Below are positions 1-8,189 of a stretch of 18,202 nt of DNA, piece after piece; positions within the stretch are counted from its first letter, which is position 1, and each line of letters begins with the position of its first letter. The notes under the pieces are model-generated. The model was not told the DNA's origin and made no database searches. It saw only the letters and a program-made list of their open reading frames with translations. Source of the stretch: Bacteroidota bacterium (GTDB taxonomy: Bacteria; Bacteroidota; Bacteroidia; NORP154). The translations under genes and the position numbers were made by a program. The stretch lies in the NCBI GenBank assembly GCA_002401055.1, contig NVRZ01000004.1, forward strand, positions 1 through 18,202. The letters run 5' to 3'.

Positions 1-897
1 AACCGCTTTGCCAGCTATAATGGCTCCAACCCATATGAGGCACCAGCAACATTGGGAATTATCCCGCACTTGGAGCTTAATCTTGGAACTTACTTCCCCG
101 TTGGCGGGATTTACTCACTTATCAGCAGCTTGAAACAGCTGGCGGAGGAGATCGGAGTAAAGTTTGAATTGAGCACCCCGGTTAAAGAGATCATACTGGA
201 AGAATCAACGGCCAAGGGTGTTGTTGCAAAAGAGGCGCGCAGAGACTTTGATGTGGTCATTAGCAATATGGATGTTTACAATACCTATCATAAACTATTG
301 CCTACGGTCAAAAAGCCACACAGAACATTGAATCAAGAGAGGTCGAGCTCGGTTATCGTTTTTTATTGGGGAATCATGAGGCAATTTAAAGAGCTTGGCG
401 TGCACAACTTATTTTTCACTGACGACGATGGAGAAGAGTATAAAAAGTTATTTACAGAGCACTCCATTGCGAATGAAGCAACCTTGTATGTGGCAGTATC
501 CTCCAAGGTGAATAACTCCGACGCACCAGAAGGCTGTGAAAACTGGTATGTAATGGTGAATGCTCCGCATATTACAAATCAGAATTGGGATGAACTGATA
601 GCAAGCACCAAGGCTAACGCTTTAAAGGTGCTGAGCAAAGTGTTGAAAACTGATGTTGCCCCATTAATCAATTACGAGCAAATCCTTGAGCCAAGAATTC
701 TGGAAAGCACTGGACACAGTGCATTTGGCTCCGTATTTGGCAATAGTTCTAACAATAAATTCGCAGCATTTTTAAGACATCCAAACTTCTCTTCCAAGAT
801 TAAGAACCTCTTTTTTTGCGGCGGAACGGTACATCCTGGGCCGAGCATTCCATTGTCGTTGTTGTCGGCGAAGATTGCGGTGGAGATGGTTGATTAG
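1..897 (+). CDS. crtD: Carotenoid desaturase, CrtD/CrtI family (5' end outside window)
   Basis: FAD-dependent desaturase of carotenoid biosynthesis; most like the Bacteroidota 1-hydroxycarotenoid 3,4-desaturase (CrtD) branch of the phytoene desaturase family. The frame is open from base 1, so the start and the N-terminal FAD-binding GxGxxG region lie upstream; about 298 C-terminal residues are present of a usual 490 or so. Family signatures: RFASYNGSNPYEAPATL followed by IPHLE and a GG-containing FPVGG segment, then DVVISNMD, FYWGI, HNLFF, the DAPEGCENWYVM block, and the C-terminal flavin signature CGGTVHPGPSIPLSLLSAK. The TTG at 52 is internal, because the conserved YNGSNPY segment lies before it in the same frame. 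CrtI and CrtD are hard to separate from a C-terminal half; the APEGCENW block and HNLFF favour CrtD. No other carotenoid gene is visible here. The next gene follows 40 bases after the stop, with its own promoter. Confidence 0.8.
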   Translation, partial: NRFASYNGSNPYEAPATLGIIPHLELNLGTYFPVGGIYSLISSLKQLAEEIGVKFELSTPVKEIILEESTAKGVVAKEARRDFDVVISNMDVYNTYHKLLPTVKKPHRTLNQERSSSVIVFYWGIMRQFKELGVHNLFFTDDDGEEYKKLFTEHSIANEATLYVAVSSKVNNSDAPEGCENWYVMVNAPHITNQNWDELIASTKANALKVLSKVLKTDVAPLINYEQILEPRILESTGHSAFGSVFGNSSNNKFAAFLRHPNFSSKIKNLFFCGGTVHPGPSIPLSLLSAKIAVEMVD

Positions 898-900
898 CAC

Positions 901-932
901 TTTTTGTACTCAATATAGAACGCTTACCTTTG
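901..932 (+). promoter_or_regulatory. Bacteroidota-type promoter for the T9SS cargo gene
   Basis: TTTTTG (901-906) matches the -33 element and TACCTTTG (925-932) matches the -7 consensus TAnnTTTG of the Bacteroidota primary sigma factor, with an 18-base spacer. The pair lies directly behind the crtD stop codon. Transcription would begin about 938-940, practically on the ATG at 938, so the message would have little or no leader. Confidence 0.6.
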
Positions 933-937
933 TATCA

Positions 938-1906
938 ATGAAAACAAACACATTCACTTTAACGGGGTTGAGTGGAATATACCATGGAAAACAGATAAGG
1001 GCTAAAACAGTTGTCCTGTATCTGGTGTTTTTCGTTTTCCTGTCACCAAAATGGGCAGAGGCTCAGAATTACGACCCACTGCTGGGCGACTATAGCGAAT
1101 GGACAATAATATATTGCCTGGGAACGCAAGGCTGTTCCTCTGACTATTATTTTGCTTCTGGGGATACGCTGGTTAATGGTTACAACTATCAATTCTTGAA
1201 TCTTTACCACTTCAGCAAGCAGTATCTAATCAGGGAAGATGCTTTAACAAAACGCGTTTATATAATAGCTCTAATAGATGGCGAGAAAATAAAAGATTAC
1301 CTCGTTTATGACTTTAGCGTCGTGCAAGGAGACTCGATAGAAACATACAATCCTTATGCTCCTCAACCACAAGGACCTAATAATTATGTAGTCGACAGTG
1401 TTGCAGATCTTCAATACTTAGGTGTAGACAGAAAGACAATTTATCTAAGCAACCTTGACACGACTGCTGTATTTCCAATTGACAGAACTATTTGGATAGA
1501 AGGAATAGGGTCGCTTTCCTTGATAAACACACCGGGTGCGGGTCCTGATACGTCAGGAGTTGGTGCACTTCGATGCATGATAAAGGACGGAGTATCTATT
1601 TATCAGAACGATTATAATACGAACGTAGCCTGTCAAACAACATGGACGGAAGTGGAAAATCAAGAAAGCCTAATTTCTTTGAACATGTATCCCAATCCAG
1701 CTACGGATCACTTATTGATAGAAGCCTTAAATGTTGAAATATTAAATGTTTCCATTTATAATTTAATGGGACAGAATTTAATAAACATTGATGGTAACGA
1801 TTCAACTATTAATCTTAATACTTCATTTTTAAGTCAGGGAATATACCTGGTGAAAATAGAAGTTGGCGATCGTTACCTAACAAGGAAGCTAGTCATCAAT
1901 CCGTAA
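938..1906 (+). CDS. Secreted protein with T9SS type A C-terminal sorting domain
   Basis: Exported protein of 322 residues, predicted to leave the cell by the type IX secretion system. I start it at the ATG at 938; the frame extends up to 875, but that part overlaps crtD and the promoter. Residues 1-43 form a long n-region followed by a hydrophobic core (VVLYLVFFVFL) and an AEAQ-like signal peptidase site. The middle part (about 44-245) has an IREDALTKRVY segment, a YDFSVVQGDS segment and a WIEGIGSL segment. I have seen this arrangement in uncharacterised secreted Bacteroidota proteins but cannot assign a function. The last 75 or so residues are a typical sorting domain: MYPNPATDHL, VSIYNLMGQ, and the ending GIYLVKIEVGDRYLTRKLVI. 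Four cysteines in the mature part could form disulphides. It is single and promoter-driven, and ends at a terminator. Confidence 0.85.
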   Translation: MKTNTFTLTGLSGIYHGKQIRAKTVVLYLVFFVFLSPKWAEAQNYDPLLGDYSEWTIIYCLGTQGCSSDYYFASGDTLVNGYNYQFLNLYHFSKQYLIREDALTKRVYIIALIDGEKIKDYLVYDFSVVQGDSIETYNPYAPQPQGPNNYVVDSVADLQYLGVDRKTIYLSNLDTTAVFPIDRTIWIEGIGSLSLINTPGAGPDTSGVGALRCMIKDGVSIYQNDYNTNVACQTTWTEVENQESLISLNMYPNPATDHLLIEALNVEILNVSIYNLMGQNLINIDGNDSTINLNTSFLSQGIYLVKIEVGDRYLTRKLVINP

Positions 1907-1925
1907 TTCTTCTTGGGCCGTCAAT

Positions 1926-1964
1926 AAAAATCCCCCACCCAGCTTTGCTGAATGAGGGATTTTC
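1926..1964. terminator. Bidirectional intrinsic terminator
   Basis: AAATCCC (1928-1934) pairs with GGGATTT (1957-1963), and an inner AGC/GCT helix closes on a TTT loop, with some internal mismatches. There is a T-run on the plus strand after the stem and a run of five A on the left, so it can end both the T9SS cargo transcript (+) and the tRNA-Cys transcript (minus). Confidence 0.7.
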
Positions 1965-1968
1965 TCTG

Positions 1969-2039
1969 AGGTCGGTAGCGGATTTGAACCGCTGTAGCTG
2001 GTTTTGCAGACCAGTGCCTAACCGCTCGGCCAACCGACC
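1969..2039 (-). tRNA. tRNA-Cys (GCA)
   Basis: A 71-base cloverleaf on the minus strand. The acceptor stem is GGTCGGT/ACCGACC. The D arm is GCC...GGC with a GAGCGGTTA loop. The anticodon stem CTGGT/ACCAG holds loop CTGCAAA with anticodon GCA, and the T arm is AGCGG-TTCAAAT-CCGCT. The discriminator base is U73, the known identity base of cysteine tRNA. CCA is not encoded. It follows folB on the same strand and is closed by the terminator at 1926-1964. Confidence 0.95.
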
Positions 2040-2081
2040 TTTTTATTAACTATTGGGGGTCCTAAACCCAGGATCGGGGGG

Positions 2082-2089
2082 CAAAACTA
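2082..2089 (-). promoter_or_regulatory. Possible -7 element for tRNA-Cys
   Basis: TAGTTTTG on the minus strand fits TAnnTTTG and lies 43 bases before the tRNA. No good -33 element is seen at the usual distance. The same nonamer CAAAACTAA (plus strand, 2082-2090) recurs at 2102-2110 across the folB stop codon. Weak call. Confidence 0.3.
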
Positions 2090-2106
2090 AACAATTACTC
2101 CCAAAA

Positions 2107-2457
2107 CTAATCCTTAATGGTAACGCTCACTTTTTGTACTATACCCACCAAAGGCGGGTTGTATTTTGATAGCTTCAACTCTATCTCACCGATCTCTGGG
2201 AATTGAGCTCTCAGCTTTTTGATGATCCTACTTCCCGCGTGCTCCAGCAGGTTGGACCTAATGGCCATTTCAGCCTTTACTATGTTGTAGGCGTCTTCAT
2301 AATTCAGTGCATCCTCCAGATCATCCGATACACCAGCCTTTTCAATATCCGTTTCAAATGACAAGTCGACAACGAACTTGTTCCCTCTAGTTATCTCGTC
2401 TTTGTAGTAACCGTGGTGCGAATAGAACTCCATTCCTTCCAATGATATTTTACCCAT
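2107..2457 (-). CDS. folB: Dihydroneopterin aldolase
   Basis: Folate biosynthesis enzyme that cleaves 7,8-dihydroneopterin to 6-hydroxymethyl-7,8-dihydropterin and glycolaldehyde; a cytoplasmic oligomer. At 116 residues it has the normal family length. Seen: the N-terminal strand ISLEGMEFYSHHGYYKDE, which carries the conserved HG (15-16) and E21; NYEDAY with Y53; E72 in the LLEHAG helix; and K98 in SKYNPP, at the place of the catalytic lysine. ATG start at 2457. The gene begins 8 bases after the TonB-receptor stop codon, so it is probably co-transcribed with it although the two functions are unrelated. The next same-strand gene downstream is tRNA-Cys. Confidence 0.93.
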   Translation of the reverse strand: MGKISLEGMEFYSHHGYYKDEITRGNKFVVDLSFETDIEKAGVSDDLEDALNYEDAYNIVKAEMAIRSNLLEHAGSRIIKKLRAQFPEIGEIELKLSKYNPPLVGIVQKVSVTIKD

Positions 2458-2465
2458 GTTTTCTC

Positions 2466-4988
2466 TTAAAAATATGCATTTAAAGATAATATAAAATTTC
2501 TTCCTGGGGCACTTACGCCAGATGAAAAGGTTTTGTAATGCTGGTCCAAGAGATTTTCAATGCTTATCTGGAAAACAATAATTCGCTTGCTCGGTTCCAA
2601 TCCAAAATCCAACCTTTCCTGGCCATACTCCTTCCTTAATTTAAGTGTATATGACGATGAAAAATTCAATGTATACCAGGCCGGCGTGCCATCTGTAGTA
2701 GCTTCTTCCAAATTATCAACACTTGCAGAACCGTATTCTGATACGTTTTTCCATACCGCATAATAGGAGTAAATGCTCAGCTCAAGTGGCCTTAAATACT
2801 TCCCCTTGCTTACCTTGTGACTAATAATTGTGCGACCAAATGCGGGTGGTATATGAGAGAGTGGCACATTGTTAACCTTGTCCTCTCCGTGTGTATAGGT
2901 TAACGACGATTTGAAGTTGAGTGCCTCCATGAGCTTCAACTCAATTTCGCCGCTCAAACCATATACTTCTGCCTGGCCTACATTTGTGTTAGCGACAATT
3001 TTCAATAACTCCCCATCGTACATCAATGAATCTTGACCATTGAGCTGATATTCTCTCTGAACAATGGCGTTGGTCAAATAGCTATAAAATCCGTTGAGAT
3101 TAACCGCCACTTTGTGATCAAACAAAGACGCAGCAATACCCAATTCGGCACTGTAGATATACTCAGGCTCAAGAGAGGCATTGGGAACAGTTACATATTC
3201 ATTCTTTGCAAACACTTTTCCCATATCGTCCACATTAGGGGCTCTAAACCCTGTAGCCAGAACTAAGTTGAATTGCAGATTGTCGATTGGCCTAAGCACC
3301 AAGCCAGTGCTTCCGTTCAGTGCGTTGTTGTTTTCGTTGATTTCCTGAAAAGGCAAGCTGTATGTAGAAGTATCCATAAACCGTAGCTGCATAAGAATTT
3401 GATTGTATCTAACCCCCGCACTCCAAATCATTTTTTGATTTATTTCCCATTTGTAATTGAAATATGCCGCATACTGTTGTTGCATGCTTCCTCCGTCAGG
3501 GTACCTGGTTGTAGCAGCAGACCTGTTGCCAGATTTAACGTCTTCTGCGTATGCAGACGATGTCACATCGTTTATTACCGCCTCTACACCGTAAACAAGA
3601 CTTTTGCTCGAGTCTAGCTTCTTGTTAAAATCCATGTTTAAGCTGTAAACACCTACTCTTTCTTGCCGTATCGTTCTAGTCGTGTCCATGAATTTCCGCG
3701 TAATACGGTCCTCATCTATCTTTTGATAGGCCAAGATAAACGCAGCATTGTCGAATAGTCCCGAATTTGATTTAATGCGAGTTGTAAACGCGGAAAGCAA
3801 TCGATCCTGCGGTCCATAGTACCATTCTGCATATTTCAATGTGTCCCCGACCACGTCGTTCAGCTTGTCAAAACGACTGATCTCAGAGGAGGATGAATAC
3901 TGAATATTCAGTTCAAAATCGAGCTGCGGACTTGCTTTGTAATATACCTTTTGCAACAAATTTATTTGCCGATAGCCTGTATTTAATTGGAGATTTGGGT
4001 CTTCTGTAGCTACCATTGTGTCAGTGCCGATCTCTGTAATACCAGCATAATATGGTGACTTTCCGAATTCAGGATATGCGCTACTTCTTATTGAACCCAT
4101 TCTAACATCACCAAAATAATTATGGGTTAAACTGGTCAGGAATGCGAGTTTCTTAAACCCAACCTGAAAGCCAAAGTGGGTGGTTTGCTCTTTATTGGCG
4201 GAGCTGTATCTGATCGATCCATTTATTTTGGAACTCAATACAGTATCTGTTTTTGCCAGCTTAGGTCTCTTGGTGTAAAAATGTATCACCCCGCCCATGG
4301 CATCACTTCCATAAATCACAGATCCCGGACCAAAAATTACCTCTGTTCTCTCTAACGAAGCCTGGTCAATCGTAATTACATTCTGCAAATGGCCGCTCCG
4401 ATATATTGCATTGTTCATTCTTACACCATCTACCACCAAAAGCACCTTGTTGGCTTCAAAACCCCTTAAATTAGGGCTTCCCCCTCCTGCCTGACTTTTC
4501 TGAACTGAAATATTCCCGGTCTTTTGTAGCATGTCTGCCGACGTTTGAGGATTTAGAAACTCCATATCTGCGGACCTGATTATTTCCATCCTCACCGGCA
4601 CGTCACGCCTTTTCTCGGATGATTTAGTCGCAGACATCACTACTTCACCGAGCATCTGCACCTCCATCGTCATGTATAGTTTATAGTTGATGGATGACAA
4701 TTGAGGCTTGGTGAAATAAAGATCCACATAGGCCGGGTGTTGAAAAACGAGGGTGTCATGGTCGTTAAAACTTCTTAACTCAACAACTCCCTTTTCATTT
4801 GACATTTCAGATACATTCTGTTGCTTGTTAAAAACTGCCACATCCGAGACTCTTTTTTGATCTTTATCGTCTGTAATGATTAGTTTTTGAGCATAAGTCG
4901 GTTGCAGAATCCCGGTGCACAGCACTGAAAAAAGAAGGCCGCCAATGGCCCAGGATTTTATTCTAAGTAATATTGTTGAGTATTTCAT
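2466..4988 (-). CDS. TonB-dependent outer-membrane receptor with regulatory-like N-terminal domain
   Basis: Outer-membrane active transporter. I prefer the ATG at 4988 (MKYSTILL...); an in-frame ATG at 5012 would add eight residues before the signal peptide. Numbering from 5012: signal peptide to about residue 42 (ending TYAQ); a short carboxypeptidase-regulatory-like fold at 43-115; a linker with VVMSATKSS, similar to a TonB-box region; a plug domain at 135-250 with NLRGFEANKVLLVVDGVRMN and VIFGPGSVIYGSDAMGGVI; then a 22-strand-type barrel ending in the outer-membrane C-terminal phenylalanine (LNAYF). FRAPNVDD (589-596) followed by PNASLEPEY (610-618) resembles the FRAP/NPNL region of haem and haemoglobin receptors, but no histidine lies between the two motifs. 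The substrate is therefore open: haem, a siderophore or a metal. It lies 47 bases after recO and 8 before folB, an unusual position for a receptor. No SusD partner is present. Confidence 0.88.
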   Translation of the reverse strand: MKYSTILLRIKSWAIGGLLFSVLCTGILQPTYAQKLIITDDKDQKRVSDVAVFNKQQNVSEMSNEKGVVELRSFNDHDTLVFQHPAYVDLYFTKPQLSSINYKLYMTMEVQMLGEVVMSATKSSEKRRDVPVRMEIIRSADMEFLNPQTSADMLQKTGNISVQKSQAGGGSPNLRGFEANKVLLVVDGVRMNNAIYRSGHLQNVITIDQASLERTEVIFGPGSVIYGSDAMGGVIHFYTKRPKLAKTDTVLSSKINGSIRYSSANKEQTTHFGFQVGFKKLAFLTSLTHNYFGDVRMGSIRSSAYPEFGKSPYYAGITEIGTDTMVATEDPNLQLNTGYRQINLLQKVYYKASPQLDFELNIQYSSSSEISRFDKLNDVVGDTLKYAEWYYGPQDRLLSAFTTRIKSNSGLFDNAAFILAYQKIDEDRITRKFMDTTRTIRQERVGVYSLNMDFNKKLDSSKSLVYGVEAVINDVTSSAYAEDVKSGNRSAATTRYPDGGSMQQQYAAYFNYKWEINQKMIWSAGVRYNQILMQLRFMDTSTYSLPFQEINENNNALNGSTGLVLRPIDNLQFNLVLATGFRAPNVDDMGKVFAKNEYVTVPNASLEPEYIYSAELGIAASLFDHKVAVNLNGFYSYLTNAIVQREYQLNGQDSLMYDGELLKIVANTNVGQAEVYGLSGEIELKLMEALNFKSSLTYTHGEDKVNNVPLSHIPPAFGRTIISHKVSKGKYLRPLELSIYSYYAVWKNVSEYGSASVDNLEEATTDGTPAWYTLNFSSSYTLKLRKEYGQERLDFGLEPSKRIIVFQISIENLLDQHYKTFSSGVSAPGRNFILSLNAYF

Positions 4989-5035
4989 TTGACAATCAGA
5001 AACGTTCGGCAAAGATTATGCCATCAATCAGGGGG

Positions 5036-5758
5036 TCAGTTAAAGACAGTTGCGAGGACGTGGTGAGATTTTATTTTACTCATTCCCGGAATGTGGTGCT
5101 CATAGTAGTTAACTATGTGCTCGAGAAGTTCATTTCGTGACTGAGCGGGAATCCGTATCGATTCAAGTTTTTCAAAATCGGCTTGTAACAAACGCGACAA
5201 GTGCTGGCTCTCCGGACTTGCAATGTAATCTGGGTGCTCAGGCATAGATTTGGAAAACGTGCCCTCGCGTTTATCAAAAAAGGCGGTTGTAGCTTTCTCC
5301 TCGGATGAGGGATAAAACCCAAGGAACTTACTTAATTGGAGCAAGAAAAAAATATGAAAACTTGATGGTATCATTTCACTATTTAATCGCCCGAGAGAAT
5401 GTATTAGAAACTCAAACAATTCTTTGTTTGGTTCCTCTTCTTTAATGGATTTATACAGCACTTCTGCAATGAACAAAGACACTGTTGAGTTACTGATACT
5501 GCTGGAACGAATATTCTGCCGAGGAATACTGCTAAGACTTTTAATCCTTTGGATTCCACTACTCTCCTTGTGGTAAACCGTCATATTCAACATTGTCAGC
5601 GGCTGTAGAAGTCCGGGTTTTTTCTTAGACTTTTTAGATCTGACACCATTAATCATGTACGTTTGCATGCCAAACAATTCAGTATAAGTCTTGGCAATAA
5701 CACTCGATTCAGAGTATTTAATGCAGTGCAAGATGATGCCTCGCGTATTGTAAATCAA
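5036..5758 (-). CDS. recO: DNA repair protein RecO
   Basis: RecO helps load RecA by displacing single-strand-binding protein in the RecFOR recombination pathway. The protein has 240 residues, a normal length. The N-terminal OB-fold starts with the typical TRGIILHCIKYSESSVIAKTYT and continues with YMINGVR.KKSKKKPGLLQPLTML. A helical C-terminal domain follows with the FLLQLSKFLGFYP segment. The four zinc cysteines known from Deinococcus RecO are absent. The start is TTG at 5758: a stop codon lies in frame seven codons upstream, no other start codon intervenes, and AAGGA sits eight bases before the TTG. The gene lies 77 bases behind porZ and 47 before the receptor start. Confidence 0.92.
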   Translation of the reverse strand: MIYNTRGIILHCIKYSESSVIAKTYTELFGMQTYMINGVRSKKSKKKPGLLQPLTMLNMTVYHKESSGIQRIKSLSSIPRQNIRSSSISNSTVSLFIAEVLYKSIKEEEPNKELFEFLIHSLGRLNSEMIPSSFHIFFLLQLSKFLGFYPSSEEKATTAFFDKREGTFSKSMPEHPDYIASPESQHLSRLLQADFEKLESIRIPAQSRNELLEHIVNYYEHHIPGMSKIKSHHVLATVFN

Positions 5759-5762
5759 GGGA

Positions 5763-5776
5763 TTTTTCCTTCGGAA
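5763..5776 (-). promoter_or_regulatory. Ribosome-binding site that fixes the TTG start of recO
   Basis: The minus strand reads GAAGGAAAAATCCC directly before TTG. The AAGGA core is an ordinary Shine-Dalgarno sequence, otherwise scarce in this window, and it supports the non-ATG start. Confidence 0.5.
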
Positions 5777-5786
5777 TTAGTCGGGT

Positions 5787-5794
5787 CAAATATA
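5787..5794 (-). promoter_or_regulatory. Possible -7 element for recO
   Basis: TATATTTG on the minus strand matches TAnnTTTG and lies 28 bases before the recO TTG. No convincing -33 TTTG is found 17-20 bases upstream, so a separate recO promoter is only possible. Confidence 0.35.
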
Positions 5795-5802
5795 CACATT
5801 CA

Positions 5803-5836
5803 AGAAGGCAATACTATAAGAGGTTCCTTGCCTTCT
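5803..5836 (-). other. Hairpin directly behind the porZ stop
   Basis: A perfect 9-bp inverted repeat, AGAAGGCAA (5803-5811) and TTGCCTTCT (5828-5836), encloses 16 bases and touches the porZ stop codon. No U-run follows on the minus strand, so it may be an attenuator, a processing site or a 3'-end protecting structure, not a standard terminator. Confidence 0.5.
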
Positions 5837-8148
5837 CAGTTAATGAAGAGTATTTTGGTTACCATTTTGGTGGCTCCATCTTCATTGGTCGCAAAGACCA
5901 AGTACACTCCTGTATGTGCCCTTTCGCCTTTAAAGTTTCTACCATTCCAAATGGCTTGGCCACCTAAAGAAGTGGTTTGGTAGATCAAATTTCCGGTAAG
6001 GTCAGTTATTTTAACATCCGCATCAGCGACCAACCCTTTTATCGCAATTACCCCTCCAAAATCTTCTCTAACAGGGTTTGGAAATGCATAAACATCTGTA
6101 AAAACTTCCTCTGCGCCCGTTGCAGTTCCACGGTATGATACGATCCCTTTTTCGGTACCAAAGAATACTTCCCCGCTTTTCTGATTTATTGCAATAGAAC
6201 CAACGGTGTTGGAGAACAGTGGGCTGTTATCAATAGTAAAATGTTGTATCTCCTGCGTTCCGTCTTCCGACATAAGAAACACTCCTGCCCCGTCGGTACC
6301 AATCCATTTTCTGTTGGCCCCATCAATTGCGATCGACAGAACCACCTCCGCTTCAAGCAGGTATTGAAAATACCCATCTTGCTCAACTAGTATTTGTTGC
6401 GAATCAAAATCTTCATTTGTGAACACCAACTCAGGTGAATAAAATACTGTAATTCCCTCATGTGTACCTATCCATATTTCTCCATCAAGGTCCTCTGCTA
6501 TACAATTCACTTCTTTAGTAGGTAAATTACCCGACCCAGCCGAATTGGTCATTCTCACGAATTGGTCATCGTTGGTATTATCAAACGTACCATTATCATC
6601 GAAAACGAGAATCCCATTGCCCGGAATTAAAACCCATTTTTGATCGTTTGCGTCAACCAAGACATGACTCACCCTTGTATTTAAACCAAAAGATGGAAAT
6701 TTGTAGCCAAACCAGCTTCCATTTACGGTGCGTACACAAAGTAAATTATCTACCTCTGTACACGAGACCCATAGGTTTCCATCATTGTCCATGTCTAAAC
6801 CACCCACCCTCAAATAACCGTCAACATTCTTGACATTTTGAAGAACGCTATCTGTATTAGCCTCATCATAGACGGTAACTAATTTCCCATTATGCAATTC
6901 GATCACGCCTCCTCCCCAAGAGCCAGCAAAAACGCGATTGTTGTTGTTTGGATCGACTTCCACAACCACAATGTCAGCTATTGAATTCAGCTCTTCATAT
7001 TCAGCATGAGTCCATTTGTAATCAACATAGGCATACATACCCGACGCGCTATAGATATTGCCCCACGCTCCCGATCTGCCACCAGGAGCAACCCATAAAT
7101 TCTCACCCTCTATGGCAAGATCAAAAACCTGATTGCTGCCAGGACCATTCGGGTAAACACCCCATGGAGCATTGTCCTGCATCAATCCCGCAAATCCATC
7201 TGCAATCCAAACACTGTTATTATCGTCTTGCAATGCCTGCTTTGCCTTGCTTGGGTTTGTATATGATGTAATTAATTGGTAATCGCTGTCGTATTTGCTT
7301 ACACCATCTGGCTCGGTAATCATCAGAACGCCATAATTTGCTCTCAACTCTTTTGTTGTTCGAAATACTGTAGGATAAAAGTATGTCCAAGAGCTGCCGT
7401 TGTACACATGAATAGAATCGTTATCGATCTCGTCCGAGTGATCGTTCGCTCTGTTCACATATAGCTTGTCTGCAAAAATGTCTACTGTATTGTAATTCCC
7501 CGTAGGTATTTCTGTTATCAGCGTCCATGAACTGAAGTCTGTTAAGTTAACCCCATTAATCGGTGCTGCGTAAACACCACTCTCGGCCGCGGCATATATG
7601 GAATCTTTGTAAAATGCAAGCTCATTAACTTCATCCTGACCCACAGTTATAAAATAGGTGTCCTTTATTTCAAGCTTGGCCATGTCCATTACAACAATAC
7701 CGAAGCCCGTAGATAAGTATGCCGTGTTGCCTGAGAAACGAATAGAGTTAATGCTCTTTTTACCTAGAATATTCTTGCGCTTAATATCCGAGAGATTGAC
7801 AATTGAAGTATTTTGAACAATGTCAATATTAGAGTTTGTATAAGCCACCACCAAAGCACCAGATACGGCACTGTATCCAATGGCTGATATTCCTACATCT
7901 GACAACCCTGTAACCTTGGTTATCCTATTTAAGGAGTTATCCTCCTTATCCAAAAAGAAAACCGCCTCAGTTGTAGCAGCATATATCCCGTTGTTTCCCT
8001 CTTCAACAGCAATAATGTTTCTGTAAGGCAAATGATCCATCCATTGCCCAATTGAAACACCCTGAGATAAAACCTCAGCAGAGCATAACAATACAACGCA
8101 TATAGCACTTACAAATATGTTCGAATATTGTTTGGGCACTTGGATCAA
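5836..8148 (-). CDS. porZ: PorZ-like T9SS surface-complex protein (beta-propeller, sorting domain)
   Basis: PorZ is a surface beta-propeller protein of the type IX secretion attachment complex (with PorU, PorV and PorQ); in Porphyromonas it is known to bind anionic lipopolysaccharide and supply it to the PorU transpeptidase. Here 770 residues: signal peptide 1-29 (ending VLSQ), then the family opening IGQWMDHLPYRN, then propeller-type repeats: the first with GIYAATTEAVFFLDKEDNSL and GLSDVGISAIGYS, a later one with FGIVVMDMAKLEIKDTY, further blades of the NLWVSC, EIWIGTHEGI and KWIGTDGAGV type, and a T9SS-type C-terminal domain from about residue 685 (YAFPNPV ... GVYLVFATNEDGATKMVTKI). The start is non-ATG: TTG at 8148, or GTG three codons later; the first ATG lies far inside. 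recO follows on the same strand, a neighbourhood also known in other Bacteroidota. Confidence 0.85.
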   Translation of the reverse strand: MIQVPKQYSNIFVSAICVVLLCSAEVLSQGVSIGQWMDHLPYRNIIAVEEGNNGIYAATTEAVFFLDKEDNSLNRITKVTGLSDVGISAIGYSAVSGALVVAYTNSNIDIVQNTSIVNLSDIKRKNILGKKSINSIRFSGNTAYLSTGFGIVVMDMAKLEIKDTYFITVGQDEVNELAFYKDSIYAAAESGVYAAPINGVNLTDFSSWTLITEIPTGNYNTVDIFADKLYVNRANDHSDEIDNDSIHVYNGSSWTYFYPTVFRTTKELRANYGVLMITEPDGVSKYDSDYQLITSYTNPSKAKQALQDDNNSVWIADGFAGLMQDNAPWGVYPNGPGSNQVFDLAIEGENLWVAPGGRSGAWGNIYSASGMYAYVDYKWTHAEYEELNSIADIVVVEVDPNNNNRVFAGSWGGGVIELHNGKLVTVYDEANTDSVLQNVKNVDGYLRVGGLDMDNDGNLWVSCTEVDNLLCVRTVNGSWFGYKFPSFGLNTRVSHVLVDANDQKWVLIPGNGILVFDDNGTFDNTNDDQFVRMTNSAGSGNLPTKEVNCIAEDLDGEIWIGTHEGITVFYSPELVFTNEDFDSQQILVEQDGYFQYLLEAEVVLSIAIDGANRKWIGTDGAGVFLMSEDGTQEIQHFTIDNSPLFSNTVGSIAINQKSGEVFFGTEKGIVSYRGTATGAEEVFTDVYAFPNPVREDFGGVIAIKGLVADADVKITDLTGNLIYQTTSLGGQAIWNGRNFKGERAHTGVYLVFATNEDGATKMVTKILFIN

Positions 8149-8189
8149 GTAGGTAAAACTGTAACTATAACTGATATAGATGTGAATTA

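Noticed and set aside
52..54. TTG as the start of the desaturase
   Set aside because: The same frame is open to base 1 and encodes the family segment RFASYNGSNPY before it, so the gene begins outside the window.
2466..4988. Firm naming of the TonB receptor as a haem receptor
   Set aside because: FRAP is present, but the histidine expected between FRAP and the NPNL-like motif is missing, and no haem-handling genes are nearby.
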